Shown here: in pieces, positions 61,501-64,000 of the stretch | Position numbering within the stretch: the first letter of the stretch is position 1 | Layout: each line of letters begins with the position of its first letter | IMG/VR virus record: IMGVR_UViG_3300025146_000011 | Location: 62,001 to 126,000 of that record | DNA from: a virus | Strand: one strand, 5' to 3' | Length of the DNA: 64,000 bases | Program-made: the position numbers and the translations under genes | Notes under the pieces: model-generated | Told to the model about the DNA's origin: nothing | The model's database searches: none | Seen by the model: the letters and a program-made list of their open reading frames with translations, nothing else

Positions 61501-63167
61501 GTAGTTTCGTTTTGTTCCGCAAGGGTATTAAAATACTCCTTAAGTTCATTAACATGCATAGGACGTACGGGTTTAATAAGTTGTCCTATGGTAGCATTAA
61601 CTATTGGTCCATAGAAAGCTGTTGATTCTACTAATGGAGCAGTAAGAGGTGTGGGTCTAGATTCATAAAACTTCTTTTCCCAGTGATAAGGATCTAGATA
61701 ATGAGGTAGTGGTATTCCTAAATTTTCTAATGTTGGTAGACTGGCATATTTATAATATTCACTAGGAGGGAAGAAAGCCTCTCTTGGATGTTCATGAGCT
61801 CTACGTACCCATGGAGATTGATATGATTCTATTCTCCCACCTCTGAAGAGCTCAGGCGACATAGCTGCCCACCATCTACCCTTACGTACAGGTTCCCTAC
61901 CTTTCTCGTAATACTCTTCTAGTTCATCCCTGCTTAAGCCTACGGGTTGATCTACAAATGGATGTGCTACAAGAGATGTTAATTCTGGAGCAATAGAATG
62001 TAAGCGTTTAACAAAGGGGGTTATTCCTGTAATGTCCTTGAGCCATGCTAATCCTAAATTAGCATGCTTATATCCTTCTGCTAATACATCATATGGAGAC
62101 GTACCAAATACATCTCTAGATTTAGTGTTTAAATAGTTTAGATAAAATGCTCCTAGAGCTAGAGGAGCAACGCGGCCAAATACTACATTAAGTACAAAGT
62201 CAGCAGGCGAAGACATTGCTCCTTCGCCTAAAGCTAGGTACTTACCAAACGGAAGGGCTTGGCGTACTTGTTCATTTAGCTTTATGGCCGTACGCATAAA
62301 GCCTAAGGATATATCACTAACTTCCCCTGGGTATGCTCTAGCTTTCCATAGCTCTTTACCTAATCCTCTTACATCTTCCCAGATGGACTGTTGACCAGTG
62401 AAGCGTTCACGTATAGTTGACCATTGATTAATCTTAGAACGTTCAAAATAATCCGTCCCATGTATTAGATTCTTCCAGAATCCATGTTGTTTAACTTGTT
62501 GTTGGAAAGTAAAATCAGATAATTCAGGTACAGCCTGACTAAATAGAACACTAAATTCTTTAGAATAGGTGCCAGTAAATTGTTCCTCAGTAGATGTTGC
62601 ACCTACGAAACCACCACGAGTTAGTTTAAAGCCCTTACCAAGAACCTCTTTGCTACGAGTACCATATATAGCACCCCTAATATAGATAAGTTCTTCGTCT
62701 ACATTTTTACTTAAGAAGCGGAGAGAAGGATGTCTTACTGCCTTACTAAGATTAACTACAAAGGGAGTTTGTGCTTCCTGTACTGCATGACGCAAGCCAA
62801 CCATACCAGATAGGATATGTCCTGGCCATGTTTCCTCTAGAACAGTTGTAGCTTTTTGAATAAATGGATGTTTGAGTGCTTGATATCTTAGAGATTCAAG
62901 AAGACTCAGTGGACGCTCAGATGCTTCTTGTATACCGCGTCTGATAGCCTCGGTAGCAGCCCTAGTTGAAGGACCATATCGTAGTTTGCCACCTTGCTCC
63001 AAGATCTCAGTAGTAAATTGCTTAGTTACTGCAGCTGATCTTCCCCGCAACAATAAAGCAGCTCCTCCTGCTAGGAGGAGCCCACCCATACTCCATTTAA
63101 GAAGAGCGCTTCTGCGCTCTTCTGCATCTGGGTCTCGATAGACCCCATATTCTTTAAACATGGTCAT
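58590..63167 (-). CDS. Tape-measure-region protein, 1525 aa, with SNase-like domain
   Basis: It starts by ATGA overlap with a tail assembly chaperone gene, the usual place of the tape measure. A membrane helix lies near residues 25-42 and others near 322-342, 1100-1122 and 1146-1165, consistent with a protein ejected into the membrane. Residues about 900-1020 resemble a staphylococcal nuclease fold (TLTVKSIIDSQTIL, IRLAGIRA, LQQALLDAGVAKE), but the acidic and Arg catalytic positions are missing. Residues about 1230-1305 are a basic coiled coil. Most of the length is helical. Confidence 0.68.
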   Translation of the reverse strand: MTMFKEYGVYRDPDAEERRSALLKWSMGGLLLAGGAALLLRGRSAAVTKQFTTEILEQGGKLRYGPSTRAATEAIRRGIQEASERPLSLLESLRYQALKHPFIQKATTVLEETWPGHILSGMVGLRHAVQEAQTPFVVNLSKAVRHPSLRFLSKNVDEELIYIRGAIYGTRSKEVLGKGFKLTRGGFVGATSTEEQFTGTYSKEFSVLFSQAVPELSDFTFQQQVKQHGFWKNLIHGTDYFERSKINQWSTIRERFTGQQSIWEDVRGLGKELWKARAYPGEVSDISLGFMRTAIKLNEQVRQALPFGKYLALGEGAMSSPADFVLNVVFGRVAPLALGAFYLNYLNTKSRDVFGTSPYDVLAEGYKHANLGLAWLKDITGITPFVKRLHSIAPELTSLVAHPFVDQPVGLSRDELEEYYEKGREPVRKGRWWAAMSPELFRGGRIESYQSPWVRRAHEHPREAFFPPSEYYKYASLPTLENLGIPLPHYLDPYHWEKKFYESRPTPLTAPLVESTAFYGPIVNATIGQLIKPVRPMHVNELKEYFNTLAEQNETTRKVRDEDLYGYVTPGGQVQVTQLQPTPTGAGPTKPIPTTSGHVTDQLADINLNIRQAGARAVAPIPEQQGTTPRYVSRERVLDALAQANEGTRSGRVLDEGVLENLRPLSEVTDINQLTPDIIDQLIHPAGIGVQFAREQESIADIFGLRGYIGKTLVGNKTLEQYRLAQPEYTSLERYLYRDLNIGGFSPDLPVMGELSEIFRRALSRRGYEERAKEINPLLNTQPSWLPGTGSIEPDYFINFHRADPYSALPRGEARLPGPGYASIHGLPQDISMEQYPLMDRLEILADVAPYSKTFKSYLDYATHVLEPTGLQGQDRINIENARTRIAAIRKEVAKRKKRYNFAPYRFRYAGDVEEHTLTVKSIIDSQTILTEELANPIRLAGIRAAIGKDKEGLQALEITQQFAPIGGKIKVILNKDPLIQVADDTLQTMHAVVFDEQGRKLQQALLDAGVAKEKVTDYSPTGIQARFSGMEIGLGKSLEWFSHMTIPIPIVGTIKQKFLQTDSALEYYRRRMVYGANFYNWTNPLGIIGQAIQGWAAESPIHGLIGGATLGLFLGRTGPVAAKYLEQRTLSTLERWYVRMGRSKGVLGAIGGIAGLSYSLYLKATHAIPGKLQHRRDTEEYFDILRYMKYQRLYGAAISNIKDTTGIDVDRLLNLLEGQGEARKNEQRRLTSHKRHFLRRGLHGSHLLELLKTERELQQLTAKSEKTKEDKHHIKQLRKIRKRIASKDKHLREHISRKYTKRLGDLSKETQVIPLTEEIARAIQYRDLAKTTLYGVDPHGAMLDIFRAIPSREREFMVEFMKAPPKERSEILNLVPHNMRRVLEAKWRMPIEDRPDLEEYFKNHFLPPPDWHGWSPDANLEDYKIKVMKNEGLDMAEMGYYGPRVEAAERQGVLDIQPFVPRDGGHLKDYLHHILGGQGLENLFITVEDTPSENPDIQIDMRVKHEREDQIREFIRKDGHMLLR

Positions 63168-63769
63168 GGCCCTATGTTGTTAGCTCCAAACATCTTTTGG
63201 ATGATTGCTTCGCGTTCCTGATCTCTACTGCGAGGTGATGGATTATTGACTTCAGATCTGATTCGTCTACGATATATATCTTCAGCTGTTGGAGGGGGTT
63301 TGAGTTGTACTGGATTGAGCACTAGGTTCTCATGCATCCACTCTGCACGGCTATAATGATATAATAGCTCTTGCATAGACATCTTTTTTATTTCCCACAA
63401 TGGCATTACAAAGTATCTAGCAACTATAGCTTCTATCTTATCTTGAAATGAACCGTTAGCTTCTAGCTCATCTCTATAGGCACAAAGCAAACTAGTTGCT
63501 TTAGGTCCCCATCCTGATGCTGTAAGTATTGCTTCTGATAACCCTGAAGCAACTCCCATAGGAAGCTCTAGTAAATCTATATCTTTTGGGTATAAAATAC
63601 ATAACTTACATAGTAACTCTTCTCGTTCACACTCATTAGTAAATCCCATAAGAGCTTGTTGCTCAAATAGCTTAAGAGATCTAAAAATAAAATTCCATTG
63701 TAGAATTTTAACTTGGTAGATCCCTCTATATTCAAGTTTCCAATTAAGGATCTGTTCGGGAGTAATCAT
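63164..63769 (-). CDS. Tail assembly chaperone 2
   Basis: A 201-aa protein preceding the tape-measure-region gene. IYQVKILQWNFIFRSLKLFE, ELLCKLCILYP and GVASGLSEAILTASGWG follow the pattern of phage tail assembly chaperones, which coat the tape measure during tail growth. The same LxYP ... aGI ... SGF pattern is in the partial gene upstream, so the two are paralogues. A stop codon immediately precedes its ATG in frame, so there is no frameshift fusion to the upstream gene. C-terminal 50 residues are basic and disordered. Confidence 0.68.
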   Translation of the reverse strand: MITPEQILNWKLEYRGIYQVKILQWNFIFRSLKLFEQQALMGFTNECEREELLCKLCILYPKDIDLLELPMGVASGLSEAILTASGWGPKATSLLCAYRDELEANGSFQDKIEAIVARYFVMPLWEIKKMSMQELLYHYSRAEWMHENLVLNPVQLKPPPTAEDIYRRRIRSEVNNPSPRSRDQEREAIIQKMFGANNIGP

Positions 63770-63791
63770 TACATATTATTTTAATTAAGTA

Positions 63792-64000
63792 TTAAAGTGG
63801 GATTGGGGGTGGCGCATTAAAACCTGAGACCTCTAGTAATTGTTTAACTATCGTACCAGGTATACCTGCTTTTTTACCAATTAGATCTGTTTGAGTAATA
63901 GCTGGCCATAAAATCACTTTTGAAGTCAATATCTCTTCAAATAATAATTCATCTGTCCCAGAATTCTCACTAAACAATCTCTTATATTCAGCTCGGTTAA
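63792..64000 (-). CDS. Tail assembly chaperone 1 (5' end cut by window edge)
   Basis: The frame is open to the right edge (NRAEYKRLFSENSGTDELLF is visible at the edge), so this is the 3' end of a longer gene, about 69 codons. VILWPAITQTDLIGKKAGIP and QLLEVSGFN match the ILYP ... GVASG ... SGWG pattern of the next gene. It is separated from that gene by 22 bases. Upstream parts are not in the window, so length and start are unknown. Confidence 0.65.
   Translation of the reverse strand, partial: NRAEYKRLFSENSGTDELLFEEILTSKVILWPAITQTDLIGKKAGIPGTIVKQLLEVSGFNAPPPIPL

Noticed and set aside
1-64000. CRISPR array linked to the Cas4-like genes
   Set aside because: No array of direct repeats with spacers and no other cas genes are visible; Cas4-like nucleases are common in phages.
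1-64000. Alternative genetic code
   Set aside because: TAA, TAG and TGA all end genes at sensible places, often in 4-base overlaps with the next start.

Overview
The window is part of a large, AT-rich, tailed-phage genome (or a prophage of one). Every gene I can support is on the minus strand, packed with gaps under 80 bases and many ATGA, GTGA or TAATG overlaps. Both window edges cut genes. Contractile-tail baseplate genes (gp25-like wedge, baseplate J-like, spike or OB-fold protein), a hub with two peptidoglycan hydrolase domains, and two tandem tail assembly chaperones point to a myovirus. The host is probably Gram-positive: the promoters look SigA-like, the holins resemble the XhlA and holin-4 families, the endolysin is an amidase, and a CsaB-like pyruvyl transferase is present. 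The host call is inference. Standard stop codons are used, including TGA. I saw no tRNA, CRISPR array, insertion sequence or integrase.

Layout in the direction of transcription (right to left). 64.0-47.3 kb is tail assembly: two chaperones, two giant tape-measure-region proteins of 1525 and 1242 aa, and a 2370-aa hub and tail lysin. 47.7-27.8 kb is baseplate and tail-appendage genes, many sharing discoidin-like folds and small recurring modules. 27.8-27.0 kb is XhlA-like protein plus amidase. 26.9-20.3 kb is a glycosylation island with six glycosyltransferase-like genes and a polysaccharide pyruvyl transferase behind its own promoter. 20.3-17.3 kb holds a membrane-anchored trypsin-like protease, a holin-4-like protein and two unknown proteins. 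17.2-8.6 kb is replication, repair and regulation: archaeo-eukaryotic primase, short DnaB-like helicase, three PD-(D/E)XK-fold proteins, RuvC-like resolvase, sigma factor and small zinc proteins. 8.5-0 kb is accessory structural proteins and three tandem paralogous tail fibres, the last running off the left edge.

How it may work together (inference): host sigma-70-type promoters with exact 17-base spacers sit directly in front of the replication block, two points inside it, and the glycosylation island, so these would be early genes. The phage sigma factor made from that block could then switch on the structural genes, where I see no consensus host promoter. The most unusual feature is a complete DEDDy 3'-5' exonuclease domain inside the 1242-aa tail protein, next to a 1525-aa protein carrying a catalytically degenerate staphylococcal-nuclease-like domain. 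Together they suggest that nuclease folds are part of the virion tail, possibly delivered with the DNA.
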